In this document: positions 1-10,544 of the stretch, in pieces
Layout of the letters: each line of letters starts with the position of its first letter
Position numbering within the stretch: position 1 is the first letter of the stretch
Assembly (NCBI GenBank): GCA_916048095.2
Contig: OU696573.1
Span: forward strand, 6,440,806 to 6,504,805
Reading direction: 5' to 3'
DNA: 64,000 nt
Source of the DNA: Sacculina carcini
Lineage: Eukaryota > Arthropoda > Thecostraca > Sacculinidae
Notes under the pieces: model-generated
Told to the model about the DNA's origin: nothing
The model's input: the letters and a program-made list of their open reading frames with translations, nothing else
Databases searched by the model: none
Made by a program: the position numbers and the translations under genes

Positions 1-605
1 CCGTCACTCCACATCGGCGACATGTTATACAACATAACTGCTTCTCGCACCGAACACTGTTTCCTCGCGGCTATAGGTTTCATTGTTCGGTGGCACCTTT
101 CTATAATGCCGTTACTTTCAGGTCTATAGGCACATCTGAATCGAACATCTACTTTCCAGAACCTCATAGCATCCATGAAAGGTGCCCCGCGAAACGCTCT
201 GTCATTATCCAGCAGCAACTGATGTGGTGGTTCTCGCTCGCTGAACACGTCGTGCATCATATTTGCTGCCTCAACACTACTCCTAGATGACACTCTCCTC
301 CAGATCGTCAAACGCGAAGGTCCACAATCGATACAATAACGTATAATTTGTTATTCACAATTAGTAAAGAATGCTGCCAGTCTGTTCCATGCTGTAATCA
401 CGCTCAACTTGCCACCTTTCCATTTCAAAGGAGGAGGACAAATTGAGTTACACGTATCACATTGTCTGATTATTTCGACCACCTGTCGCCTTGTAACACA
501 AATCCCCTTAAGCCGACAAAATAATTTAGTTCGATGGACTCCTGGATATCCTGTTTCGTGGTGTACTTTTTGACATCGTCTGGCACTATAGCTAGCACAC
601 ACGAG
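1..605 (-). pseudogene. LTR-retrotransposon integrase remnant, cut by the window edge
   Basis: This encoded the integrase that inserts retroelement cDNA. Reading the minus strand from about 600, an HHCC zinc-binding region is visible (HHETGYPGVHR then CDTC, about 540-440). The catalytic core follows: IDCGPSR gives the first Asp (about 310-330), LLLDND the second (about 210-230), and GIIERCHR the Glu (about 90-110). All three DD-E residues are therefore present, but the reading frame is broken by a stop and frameshift near 345-355. It continues the RNase H and RT remnants to its right, in the order RT-RH-IN. It is related to, but clearly different from, the pol at 27.5-30.1 kb. The element extends beyond base 1. 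Confidence 0.8.
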
Positions 606-1340
606 TCAGCCTATCCGCTATATTTCTAGCAGAATAAACTTTTACGGCTTTCAACTTTAGTCCATATTCATCAATCAAACTGCTGATAATATCTAGCCTT
701 CGTCTAATTAATAATTCACAGGTAGCAGTTGTCTTGATCTTTCTTTTTCTTGTAATCACCTCCATGAGCCATGCATAAACACTTGCTGAATCTATGAACA
801 ATTATATTTATGTGCAGTCAAATTTTATAGCCGTTCCGAGACAATTTATTACTGCGTCCAGTTCCCCTATGTTGATATGGTGTGCTTCTTTTCTTAGCCA
901 ACAGCTGTCTTCCAGTGTCCGACCATTCACTTGTACAACGACACCAATAGCTATATCACTCGCATCTACCCACCCCTTTGCAGCGTTTCCTTGGATTGGC
1001 CAAACACCCTTGACTGGATCGTCACTCTTCATCCGATCCAACAGCTCACAAACACATTTTCGAATTCTAGGGTCCAAAACTTCATCATCCCATCGTAATC
1101 ATCCGTGTCAAGTGAGATGCCGCTACCCTAAGCCAGCACGCCACGGGATAATGGGACACAAGTTTACCGCGCAATGAAAATACCGCGCCGCGTAAGCTTT
1201 CCTGGACATTCCGAAAATGCATTATCTCTCTTCCACATCATCATGCCATCACGTGACCTAAACATCTTCAATTCTAACACTCTGGCACCGCTGGATACTT
1301 GCTGTACATCCTTGGTCCTCAATCCGTACGTCTCCAAATG
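592..1340 (-). pseudogene. LTR-retrotransposon RNase H remnant
   Basis: This is the RNase H domain between RT and integrase. One open stretch (808-1077) carries VDASDIAIG with a catalytic Asp and HINIGELDAV with the Glu. The next stretch (592-801) supplies the third acidic position in MFIDSASVYAWL. The two stretches are in different frames, so the gene is frameshifted near 800. The region 1078-1340 between this and the RT holds only short, poorly preserved coding sequence of the connection domain. The domain order and spacing match the better preserved copy at 27.9-28.8 kb. Confidence 0.75.
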
Positions 1341-2110
1341 CTACTTCACTATATGTGGTGAGATTATATCTCCATCAACTATGACGTCATCCACGTACGC
1401 CGACGTGCCACAAAAAATCTTATCATTCAGCGACAACACTTTGCTCACAACGGTCTGCATGAGAGCTGGTACAGAGCTCAGACCGCAACCAAGGCGTGTC
1501 AGACAGTACAGTTTACCTTTGTAACGCACTGTATGAAATGGCCACACCAACTCATCGACAACTATCTGCAGGTAGGCTTTAATCAAATCCCTTATGTGAA
1601 TATTCTCACCTCTGCCTCTCCACGACCAAACTTTCAACTGACAGACATCCGCATCAGCAGTAAGCGAATCAATATAACCATTCAAGTGCCGGAAATCAAG
1701 CACAGGACGAGCTTTCTTCTTGTTATCCTGCTGCACTGCCATCAATAGCAGCAAGCAACGTGCAGGATCGTACACGCTCTCATCGTACGGAATCAGCCAT
1801 TTTTCAAGGATCCACGATTTAATTACTGTATTGAACGCCTCCCGAGCTTTATGGGACCCATTGTATTGTGCCAAACGAGTTAGCAGTACTTGGGTCTCAA
1901 CACCATCTATCCAGCTCCAACGGCACTTCCACACTCTTCGCTCTGGGTCAAAAGCCACAACATGCCATGGTCTATTTTCTTTGATCTGCTGCCCTGCAGC
2001 ACACTGCGGTCGCGTGCCAACAGACTCTCCCAAAACCACTCACTTGTCGCGGAAATAGACACCTCTTAACTCTCGGATAACATTCATTAGTAGAATAATG
2101 TCAAAATTAA
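1341..2110 (-). pseudogene. LTR-retrotransposon reverse transcriptase, with the tail of a protease
   Basis: An open frame at 1341-2039 reads as reverse transcriptase. It has RPVLDFRHLNGYI (fingers), IRDLIKAYLQI containing the motif A Asp, CLTRLGCGLSS (motif B region) and YVDDVIVD (catalytic YVDD). Immediately upstream and in frame, past a TGA at about 2042, lies DIILLMNVIRELRGV, which resembles the ILGMDVI end of a retroviral-type aspartic protease. The protease active-site half is not recognisable further right. The RT type with YVDDVIVD recurs at 28.9-29.6 kb, so the two are cousins. Ty3/gypsy-like is my best guess; BEL/Pao is not excluded. Confidence 0.78.
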
Positions 2111-2272
2111 ATGTTTTTCCAAGTACCACTTACATATTCAACGTGACGGAACGGTCTTAAACTCTCACCGTGCAATTTGCAACACCATCACATGAAATTA
2201 TTTATTGAGGGACGTGTAGCGTTTTTATTTATTGAGGAACGTGGGCGGAGTGACATTATGGAGTGTTATCGG

Positions 2273-2301
2273 ATGATGGCTTATTAATAATAAGCCATCA
2301 T
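2273..2301. repeat. 13-bp inverted repeat with 3-bp loop
   Basis: ATGATGGCTTATT, then AAT, then the exact reverse complement of the first arm. It sits exactly where the truncated hAT-like copy to the right stops matching its siblings, so it may mark the break and repair point. Confidence 0.8.
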
Positions 2302-2898
2302 GCAAGCTGTAGTACGTTCTATTTGATAACAAGTTTCATTGAAAGAATATAAAGAACATTATTGCGACCATTACTAAAAATAATTACATTAGCAAGTAGT
2401 GTATTTCGCATTTGTATTAGCTTTCCACTTTAAATTGCATTTTGATGGTTATGCTCCTTTTTGCGATGTTAGCCGAATAATATTAAGAGAATTTTGGTGG
2501 TTTGTTGTAAAAATGGTACCAGATCGGAGAGAGGATAGAAAAATAGTACCAACTCGGAAAGAGGATAGAAAAGAAGGACTGGTGTATTTTCTTCCTTCAG
2601 AACTGCAAACAGAAGTTGACCTTTTTTGAAGGTTATTTTTACGAAGGTTAGGTTATTTTAGGTTACTTTTTATAGGTGATTAGGTTACTTTTTATGTTCA
2701 CAAACAAACAACAAACAAACCGTGTATTTGATATAGCGCACTAATCAGCAAAGGCGTGATAAACATGTGATAAAGCGATGCAAAAGTAATAATAACATAA
2801 CAACTCATAGGTTATTTTAGGTTACTTTTTTAGGTTACTTTTTCTCGAAAATAAAGTTACTTTTTTCTGGTTTTTAGGTTACTTTTTTGACAGCCCTA
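2302..2898 (-). mobile_element. Truncated hAT-like element (reverse orientation)
   Basis: This is the reverse complement of 8911-9511, the left 600 bp of the intact sister copy. It includes the TAGGGCTGTCAAAAA terminus (here ending at 2898), the AGTAACCTAAAA subterminal repeats and a 76-codon open frame (2399-2629) nearly identical to 9180-9410. The other half is missing, and the break at 2302 coincides with a short palindrome. There is no target-site duplication, so the copy was truncated after insertion. Confidence 0.85.
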
Positions 2899-3177
2899 GT
2901 AATAAATCACTTGGAAAGTATACTTGTTGATACATTGCTGTACATCAGCTAGATGTAGCATTAAGTTGATAAGCACCGACATTCGAATTTTCTGGTGAAT
3001 TTTTTCATTTATTAATGATAATCGTAAAACGTATGCCCTAATTGATCTAGCGTGTGAGAAATAAAAATAGGCATGAAAATTAGGCAAGTGTGACGGAAAA
3101 GTATTGTTCTTAGAAAAAACAGTGGTGTTTGGGAATTGTTTTTTTTCGAAAAAATACAACATTTTTAAAAACTCTGG
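2899..3177. other. AT-rich spacer, nothing recognised
   Basis: No terminal repeats, no convincing coding frame and no similarity that I can see to other parts of the window. Confidence 0.5.
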
Positions 3178-3591
3178 TTGGCTCGACTATTTACTGGCTA
3201 CAGTTTCTGCTCAGCAACATCACTTCCGCCATCGGACTGCGCAGCACGAGGACGACTTGACTGTGTAAACTTTCACTTAGCCTCGTGCTTGCAGGGCAGT
3301 ATGACGCGCCGGTATATAATTCTGGCCAATATTCATGACTCATCGACAACACCGACTCATCAACATCGCTCCGCTTCTGGTGGGAGAGCTCTGTGGTGCG
3401 CTACGTGTAACAGCGTCACGCATCACTTTGGGGAACATGTCAAAAGCAAACGCAGTGTCCTCTGCCCTGGCAACATTTTGAATATGTGCATGTGTGCGGC
3501 AGTGTCATATATCATATGTCGCAATAAACAGTCGATCCAGAGAACTCGCCTAGTTTGCTTGTGACACTCCCGCCTCGAGCCAAAAGCCACA
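3178..3591 (+). mobile_element. 3' part of a TRIM-like LTR element, with LTR at 3392-3591
   Basis: Bases 3178-3391 resemble the internal region at about 36580-36760 of the TRIM further right. They share the block containing CAGCACGAGG and the polypurine stretch CTTCTGGTGGGAGAG that precedes the 3' LTR. The LTR-like piece starts TGTGGTGCG (3392) and ends AAGCCACA (3591), the same ends as the 36761-37012 LTR although the middle diverges. The 5' half is absent. The open frame across it is probably not a gene. Confidence 0.6.
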
Positions 3592-4203
3592 CCTACCATC
3601 GGTGCACATTGAGTCATACATGAACACATACAAACACTATACACATATACACATACATCGGTGCATACGAGCATACATTCACACATGTGCGCATACACAA
3701 AGCCATAAATTACTAACTCGGATCATGTGAAGCATTGCGCCACGAGATCTACGGTGTATATTCACCGGGACGCGACAAAGAAAAACAAGAATTAAACGCG
3801 ATACTTACAGACAAACGTCAATCGCAGACCGCATCGCATAGGGTACCTATCTGAACAATTGAATAATGTTTCAAACTGCAGTCATTGTTTGCTATCGGCA
3901 AAATACGCTTAAATTTAGTCAAATCTAAATGTTTACCCCTAAATTTTTTTGTAGGATTAATTGTCGTATGACGTTTGTAGGATAGTACAGTCATTGGTTA
4001 CCCCTGGGTTATATGTGCATATGATCTGGGAGGTGCTTGTCGTACCTGACAAAAATGTATACTGTATATCAGCAAGTGATCATAATTTGATTTGCGCAGT
4101 TTTAGGGTACTGCGTGTTGAGATGACGCTTCGGCCCAGCTAGAAACAGATATCAGAAATCAGATATGCAATCGGCTATACAAATGTGCGCAGCTGAATGC
4201 AGG
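3592..4203. other. Unassigned sequence
   Basis: About 600 bp of mixed sequence starting with CATAC-rich text. I see no terminal repeats, ORF or RNA gene. Confidence 0.5.
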
Positions 4204-4604
4204 TTGGTGTTTGATGACACCGTTCATATTGCAGGTGATATCTGCGTTGAATTACTCATAAATGGGTAGCGTGTTGAGTCATACTGTTTAGATATCAACC
4301 GAATCGGACTGCGTTTATTCGCACTGACTTGATCTCAAAGCCTCAAGCTCGTCTAAGAATCATAAGCGATCCAGCTCAGCCAGTGTTGTGAGTATTGATC
4401 TTCACAAGCGCATTTTCTATATTTAGGACAACCTACAGCGATGTCTAGAATATTTTGTCCATTGATTATCTTCAAAGTATTAGTTCTCGACGAATTTGTG
4501 CGCTTTCAATCAGTATATATCACCTGTCCATTTGATGTAGCACTTTGTATTGATGCTAGCTGCTCATGGATGAATGAAAGTTTGTTGATTAAGTTACTTA
4601 ACAC
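4204..4604 (+). repeat. About 400-bp direct repeat, copy 1
   Basis: Nearly identical to 8406-8802. Both run from GGTGTTTGATGACACCG to AAGTTACTTAACAC and include the same spurious short ORF (4441 and 8643). The Tc1-like element sits immediately right of this copy, at its terminal TA. Confidence 0.85.
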
Positions 4605-4619
4605 TATACCATTTGCAAT

Positions 4620-4735
4620 TTGATTTGAGAAAAGTATAAATAGAATTGAGAAAAGTGAAAATAGATTTGAGAAAAGTGAAATTATATTTCAGAAAAGTGA
4701 AAATAGATTTGAGAAAAGTGGAAATATGATTGATC
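4620..4735 (+). repeat. Terminal tandem repeat of the Tc1-like element, left
   Basis: Five to six degenerate copies of a roughly 21-bp unit, core TTGAGAAAAGTGAAAATAGA. The mirror-image array lies at 8245-8370, so the inverted termini consist of repeated units, as expected for multiple transposase-binding sites. Confidence 0.8.
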
Positions 4736-4959
4736 CATGTTATTTCACACATTAAAATTATCCTTATAACCTGAAAATGCAAATTTATTTCATATATTTG
4801 TTTAAAAAATAATAAGCTGAGAATCTTGCAGCATCACTGATTTCTTTTTTGAGAAGAAATTGATTGAAACAGTATAATCAGACATCAGACATTAGCAGTG
4901 AGTCCACAATACGTGTAAACAGAGCCATGAAGTACAACTAAATCAGTTTAAATGATCGC

Positions 4960-7405
4960 AAACGAATTATGGATGCGTATAGAATCGAAAGGGATTGGAA
5001 GAATGTAGCTAAAACACTCGATGTTAACATAAAATCGGTCTATCACTGGCTGAAATCCAACGAGGATTGCCCAAAACGTCGGGGAGGCAATCACGTGAAA
5101 AAAACGCCACAAATGCTTGACACAATAATATCAGCGGTTGAAAAAACGCCGTCACTCACTCTGACAGACCTGCAGCTCATCATCCACTCGCAGCACGGAT
5201 GTCAGGTGTGCCTGAACACAATCAGGAACGGGGAGTTGGCGGGGACTTGTTCTCGCTGAAAGCATTGCAACCGATGAATGACCGCATGAACAACGCCGAC
5301 AATAAGCGAAAAAGTGCCGAATTCATGGAGGAACTCTTCCGTATTCGGTCCGATGGTCGCACGCAGTGTGGGTGGATGAGACGAACTTCAATTTGTTCTG
5401 CAAGCGCAGCCAAGGACGGTTAAAAGTGTGGACGAGAGCTGCTGTTTGTTCTCCTAGCCAGCAAAGGCGCCAATCTGCACATCATCGGCACCATGACAAC
5501 AACAAGGCTGGTCCTCATGTCCACTAGGCAGAGCTGTTCAACAAGTCCAACAAGCAGAGCTTTGCTGAATGAATTCGGTGTCTGGTGGAGCAGTGTCGCC
5601 AAACTGATATCGATCACCCCAAGGTGATTACTATGGCTGTCAAAAAAGTAACCTAAAAATAAGGAAAAAGTAACTTTATTTTCGAGAAGAAGTAACCTAA
5701 AAAGTAACCTAAAAAACCTATGAGTTTTAATGTTATTGTCACTTTTGTATCGCATTATCACATGTTTATCACGCCTTTGCTCATTGGTGCGCTATATGAA
5801 ATACACGATGTGCTTGTTGTTTGCTTGTGAACATAAAAAGTAGCTTAATAACCTATAAAAATTAACCTAAAAATAACCTAACCTTCGTAAAAATCACCTC
5901 CTTCAAAAAAAGTCAATTTCTGTTTGCATTTCTGAAGGAAGAATACACCAGTCCTTCTCTAATATCCCCTTTCCGAGTTGGTACTATTTTTCCACCCTCT
6001 CTTCGATCTGGTACCATTTTTCGACAAACCACCAAAAATGACTTTATATTATTTGGCTAACATCGCAAAAAGAAATATAACCATCAAAATGCAATTTAAA
6101 GTGGAAAGCTAATAGAAAAGTGAAATACACTAATTGCAAATGTAAATATTTATTAGTAATCGTCGCAATAATGTTCTTTTTATTGTTTCAATGACACTTT
6201 TTATCAAATAGCACGTACTACAGCTCGTATATTAGTGTTAGCGTAAACACTGCATGTGTGAATGCCCCCGTCCTCCCATATGTAGCACACTGTGCTCACA
6301 GTCATATAAATGTCAAACGTGGGAAAATGGCGCTATCTCAAGCCCTGAAAATAACGTGCTACTTCCTGTTCAAGTAAATGCGTACTGTCAAGTGCTACAG
6401 TGCAGTATCTGTTATAGAGAGCTCACACATCGTACTATACCACGCTCCAAACATCTCACGACACCCTCCGGTTCGTGGGCATTTCCTAAAATGCAATGAC
6501 GCTATCCTGCGTACCCAAACAACGTATAAATATCGAATATCATACATTAAGGTGAATATCAATTGCTAAATCCTAACAGCAGAACTTTTGACATTTCTTG
6601 ATCTTCAGACCTAATATTCCATTTATTTTCATATTTTATCCTCATATATACCGTTTTTGGGCCTCTTATCTGCAAAAAGTCACCAAACTTCGTGGAAAAC
6701 TTACCTAATAACAAGAAAAATAACAAAAGGTAACCTGACGATAAAAAAATAACCTAAAAGCAAAAAAAGTAACCTAAAAGCAACAAAATTAACCTAAAAG
6801 CAAATAATGTAACCTAACAATGAAAAAGTAACATTTGGTAACCAAATAACTTTTTTACTAATTATCGTACACAACTTTTTCATGCTGTTTTAGGTAGCTT
6901 ATGAAAAAGTGACCTTTAGGTGAAAAAGTGTCTTTATTAACTTTAGACAGCCCTAGTGATTACTGACAACCCCCAGCACTCAGTCAGTGAGCACTCAGTG
7001 ACTGGATGCAGTGTTTGAGGACCAGCAGGACATTCAGATGCTCAGAATGGACCCTTACTCGTACCTGCTCAATCCTATTGAGCTTTTATGGAGCTCAATG
7101 AAGAGCCACGTGAAAATAAGTCTAAGGGAAAAAATGCGCGATGTGCTGGCCATGACTCGAGACAACGCCGGCCCGTCAATTATCGAGCAGCGGATGGAAC
7201 TGCTGGAGACGGTCGCTCTCGAGGCGATCAGCCACTTGGATACAACGCACCTGCAGAGCTACAGCAATCGGGTAGAGGGTTACTACGCTGCAGCGTTCCA
7301 CGGAGAAGACCTTGTCGAGAGTTCTTCACTCATTAATTTTGCACTGCTTGTGTATGCTTCTTCCCTTGATTATTTTCCGTTAATCAGCTGGCGTGACGTT
7401 TAAGT
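4960..7405 (+). pseudogene. Tc1/IS630-type transposase, frameshifted and interrupted
   Basis: An N-terminal helix-turn-helix region (4969-5220: DRKRIMDAYRIERDW, then NIKSVYHWLKSN) is followed in other frames by the catalytic domain. VDETNFNLFCKRSQGR (about 5370-5415) gives the first Asp, VITDNPQHS the second, and LLNPIELLWSSMKSH (about 7060-7110) the Glu. Frameshifts occur near 5225, 5360, 5430 and 7005. A hAT-like element is inserted between GTGATTAC and TGACAACCCC, inside the second catalytic motif. Families of this type act in the nucleus by cutting at TA sites. This copy cannot make a protein. Confidence 0.85.
5632..6955 (+). mobile_element. hAT-like non-autonomous element nested in the transposase gene
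   Basis: Starts TATGGCTGTCAAAAAAG and ends CTTTAGACAGCCCTA. A perfect 8-bp target-site duplication GTGATTAC lies at 5624-5631 and 6956-6963, the hallmark of the hAT superfamily. Both ends hold many AGTAACCTAAAA motifs. It is about 1.32 kb, has no transposase, and is a diverged sister of 8911-10174. Confidence 0.9.
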
Positions 7406-8244
7406 GCAATTTGAATTAAAACAACGCTTGTACTTAAATTCAAGCGAAAAAGCAAGATATCACAGCTGAACACAATCACAACGCAACATAGCCCACTAAA
7501 ACACCTTCACCAACAAACACGCACGAACGTTCTGCGCAAACAATTGCCCTATGGCGCGCACTGCTCCAGTGGCGCGCACTGCTCAACCCCTTGCATCCCC
7601 ACACCAGCGACGATTCACTCCTTGGAAATACTGCGCTCGCTCATAGCGAGTGCATACAACATACACGCACTCACACTACCCCGCGCACACAAATAGAAAC
7701 CATACACAAAAATGTACTGTAGAATATTAATACAGATGAATAGCAACGACATAGTACAGATGAATAGCAACGACAAGCGATATTCGCACGTGATGCCTCA
7801 ACACTTGCCATAAGCTGGATTGTACCGTCTATGAAATTGTTGTTTCTGTAGATGTGTGTGCGTGTGTGTGTGCACGTGTGTGCACGCTTTGCTTGCGAGT
7901 TTTTTTCGAGAACAGTGGATCTATGCAAAATCGCTGACACTGATGTATTGGCTGATATAATTTCTCATAAAGTAAGCACATGTACGGTACATATCTGCAT
8001 TAAAATTGTAGTACATAGTGCATATCATAGCACATAATTGTATAGTAAATAGTAGGTAGTACATATATCCGTATTGTAATTGAATTGAATATAATTAAAT
8101 AATTCGCTATACATACTTAAATGCACTGGAAAGCACTATAGTGGCCTTAAAGCTGAAATATTTCCTATATCACTTAATTTTATTTAACACATCCAAACAT
8201 TTTAAATGATTACTCATAATGTGTGAAATATCACGGATAAAATC

Positions 8245-8370
8245 TATTTTCACTTTTCTCAAATAAAATTTAACTTTTCTCAAATCTATTTTAACCTTTC
8301 TCAATTCTATTTTCACTATTCTCAATTCTATTTTCACTATTCTCAATTCTATTTTCACTATTCTCAAATC
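8245..8370 (-). repeat. Terminal tandem repeat of the Tc1-like element, right
   Basis: Six to seven units of the same 21-bp repeat as 4620-4735 but inverted (CTATTTTCACTATTCTCAATT). Confidence 0.8.
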
Positions 8371-8405
8371 AAATTGCAAATGATATAGAAGGACCATGCT
8401 GCATG

Positions 8406-8802
8406 CTGGTGTTTGATGACACCGTTTATATTGCAGGTGATATCTGCGTTCAATCACTCATAAATGGGTAGAGTGTTGAATCATACTGTTTAGATATCAA
8501 CCGAGTCGGATAGCGTTTTTTCGCAAAGGCTTGATATCAAAGCCTCAAGCTCGTCTAACAATAATTAGCGATCCAGCTCAGCCAGTGTTGTGAGTATTGA
8601 TCTTCACAAGCTCATTTTATATATTTAGGACAACCTACAGCGATGTGTAGAATATTTTGTCCATTGATTATCTTCAAAGTATTAGTTCTCGACGAATTTT
8701 TGCGCTTTCAATCAGTATATATAGCCTGTCCATTTGATGTAGCACTTTGTATTGATAGCTGCTCATGGATGAATGAAATTTTGTGGATTAAGTTACTTAA
8801 CA
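8406..8802 (+). repeat. About 400-bp direct repeat, copy 2
   Basis: Second copy of 4204-4604. It is followed by TAGAAGGATCGG and the palindrome GCCGTCAATTGACGGC, and serves as an uninterrupted version of the Tc1 target. Confidence 0.85.
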
Positions 8803-8816
8803 CTAGAAGGATCGGC

Positions 8817-8832
8817 GCCGTCAATTGACGGC
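8817..8832. repeat. Palindromic terminus motif GCCGTCAATTGACGGC
   Basis: A perfect 16-bp palindrome just inside a TAGAAGGAYCGG end. The same arrangement recurs, in either orientation, near 45490, 63122 and 63461, so it is probably the terminus of an unidentified DNA element. Confidence 0.65.
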
Positions 8833-8910
8833 TATTCAAGTTTCAGTCTCAAATAACGTTTAATTAGTTATAATTATTGTGATAAAACAGTATTAAAATA
8901 ACATGATAAC

Positions 8911-10174
8911 TAGGGCTGTCAAAAAAGTAACCTAAAAACCAGAAAAAAGTAACTTTATTTTCGAGAAAAAGTAACCTAAAAAAGTAACCTAAAATAACCT
9001 ATGAGTTGTAATGTTATTATTACTTTTGCATCGCTTTATCACATGTTTATCACGCCTTTGCTGATTAGTGCGCTATATCAAATACACGGTTTGTTTGTTG
9101 TTTGTTTGTGAACATAAAAAGTAACCTAATCACCTATAAAAAGTAACCTAAAATAACCTAACCTTCGTAAAAATAACCTTCAAAAAAGGTCAACTTCTGT
9201 TTGCAGTTCTGAAGGAAGAAAATACACCAGTCCTTCTTTTCTATCCTCTTTCCGAGTTGGTACTATTTTTCTATCCTCTCTCCGATCTGGTACCATTTTT
9301 ACAACAAACCACCAAAATTCTCTTAATATTATTCGGCTAACATCGCAAAAAGGAGCATAACCATCAAAATGGAATTTAAAGTGGAAAGCTAATACAAATG
9401 CGAAATACACTACTTGCTAATGTAATTATTTTTAGTAATGGTCGCAATAATGTTCTTTATATTCTTTCAATGAAACTTGTTATCAAATAGAACGTACTAC
9501 AGCTTGCATTTTAGTGTGAGCCTAAACACTACAAGCATATGTAGCAGCCTGTGCTCACTGTCTTATAAATGTCAAACGTGGGAAAATGGCGCTATATCAC
9601 GCCCTGAAAATCACGTGTTAATTCCTGTTCAAGTAAATGCGTACTGTCAAGTGCTACAGTGCAGTATCTGGTATAGAGAGCTCACACATCGTACTATACC
9701 ACTCTCCATACATCTCACGACACCCTTCGGTTCGTGGACATTTCCTAAAATGGAATGACGCTATCCTGTGTACCGAAAAACGTATAAATATTGAGTAGCA
9801 CAGATATTAAGGTGCATATCAATTGCTAAATCCTAACAGCAGCAACTTTGACATTTCTTGATCTTCAGACCTTATATTCCATCTCTTTTCCTATTTTATC
9901 CTCATATATACAGTTTTTGTGCCTCTTATCTGCAAAAAGTCACCAAACTTCGTGGTAAACTTACCTAATAACCAGAAAAGTAACAAAAGGTAACCTGACG
10001 ATAAAAAAGTAACCTAAAAGCAAAAAAAGTAACCTAACGATGAAAAAGTAACTTTTGGTAACCTAATAACTTTTTAAATAATTATCGTACACATATTTTT
10101 CATGCAGTTTTAGGTAGCTTATGAAAAAGTGACCTTTAGGTGAAAAGTAACTTTATTAACTTTTGGCAGCCCTA
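8911..10174 (+). mobile_element. hAT-like non-autonomous element, best preserved copy
   Basis: Begins TAGGGCTGTCAAAAAAG and ends TTTTGGCAGCCCTA. The perfect 8-bp target-site duplication ATGATAAC lies at 8903-8910 and 10175-10182. GTAACCTAA-type motifs are repeated at both ends. At 9051-9115 the element carries a segment matching the 3' end of the LINE at 22.1 kb (GCGCTATATCAAATACA plus a TTTG-rich tail). A 76-codon frame (9180-9410, minus) is shared with the copy at 2.4 kb. No transposase domain is seen. Confidence 0.9.
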
Positions 10175-10182
10175 ATGATAAC

Positions 10183-10544
10183 AATGAAATTAGTACACAA
10201 ATTATCATAAGGGAACACTTTCACTCACAATCACTCCCTCCACGACACTGCCATACTTCTCCCAAAACATACTTCATCGATTAAACACAAAAATCAATAT
10301 CCATTACGTCACAAGTCATCCAGCCAATCAAATCGCGTTATCACTACAATGACTCATAACCTTGAACACCAACTTCAAGGTCATCTGTTACACTACATCA
10401 GACAATCACGCAAGCTAACGAGTATACAACATTTGACATTCATACGACAAATAACGCACATAATAATTTGACATCACAATTATATACTTGTATTATCCTG
10501 ATTTTTTTATTTTTTTGGTTGAATAAACATATTGAAAAAATATT
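10183..10544. other. Spacer with no recognised feature
   Basis: Mixed sequence between the hAT-like element and the AT-rich repeats. No ORF or terminal repeat was found. Confidence 0.5.

Larger units (their letters stand above)
4607..8385 (+). mobile_element. Tc1/mariner-like DNA transposon carrying a nested hAT-like element
   Basis: The ends are inverted: the left begins TACCATTTGCAATTTGATTT (4607) and the right end reversed reads TATCATTTGCAATTTGATTT (ending 8385). TA is duplicated at 4605-4606 and 8386-8387. The paralogous junction at 8803 reads CACTAGAAGG without an insert, acting as an empty site. Both termini contain tandem copies of a roughly 21-bp unit (GATTTGAGAAAAGTGAAAAT). The interior holds a broken DDE transposase (4960-7405). 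Without the nested element (5632-6955) it would be about 2.45 kb. Bases 7406-8230 have no gene but include a 24-bp tandem pair near 7735-7780. Confidence 0.85.

Noticed and set aside
3178-3564. Protein-coding gene in the TRIM-like region
   Set aside because: The frame is not conserved with the related region at 36.6 kb and has no domain.
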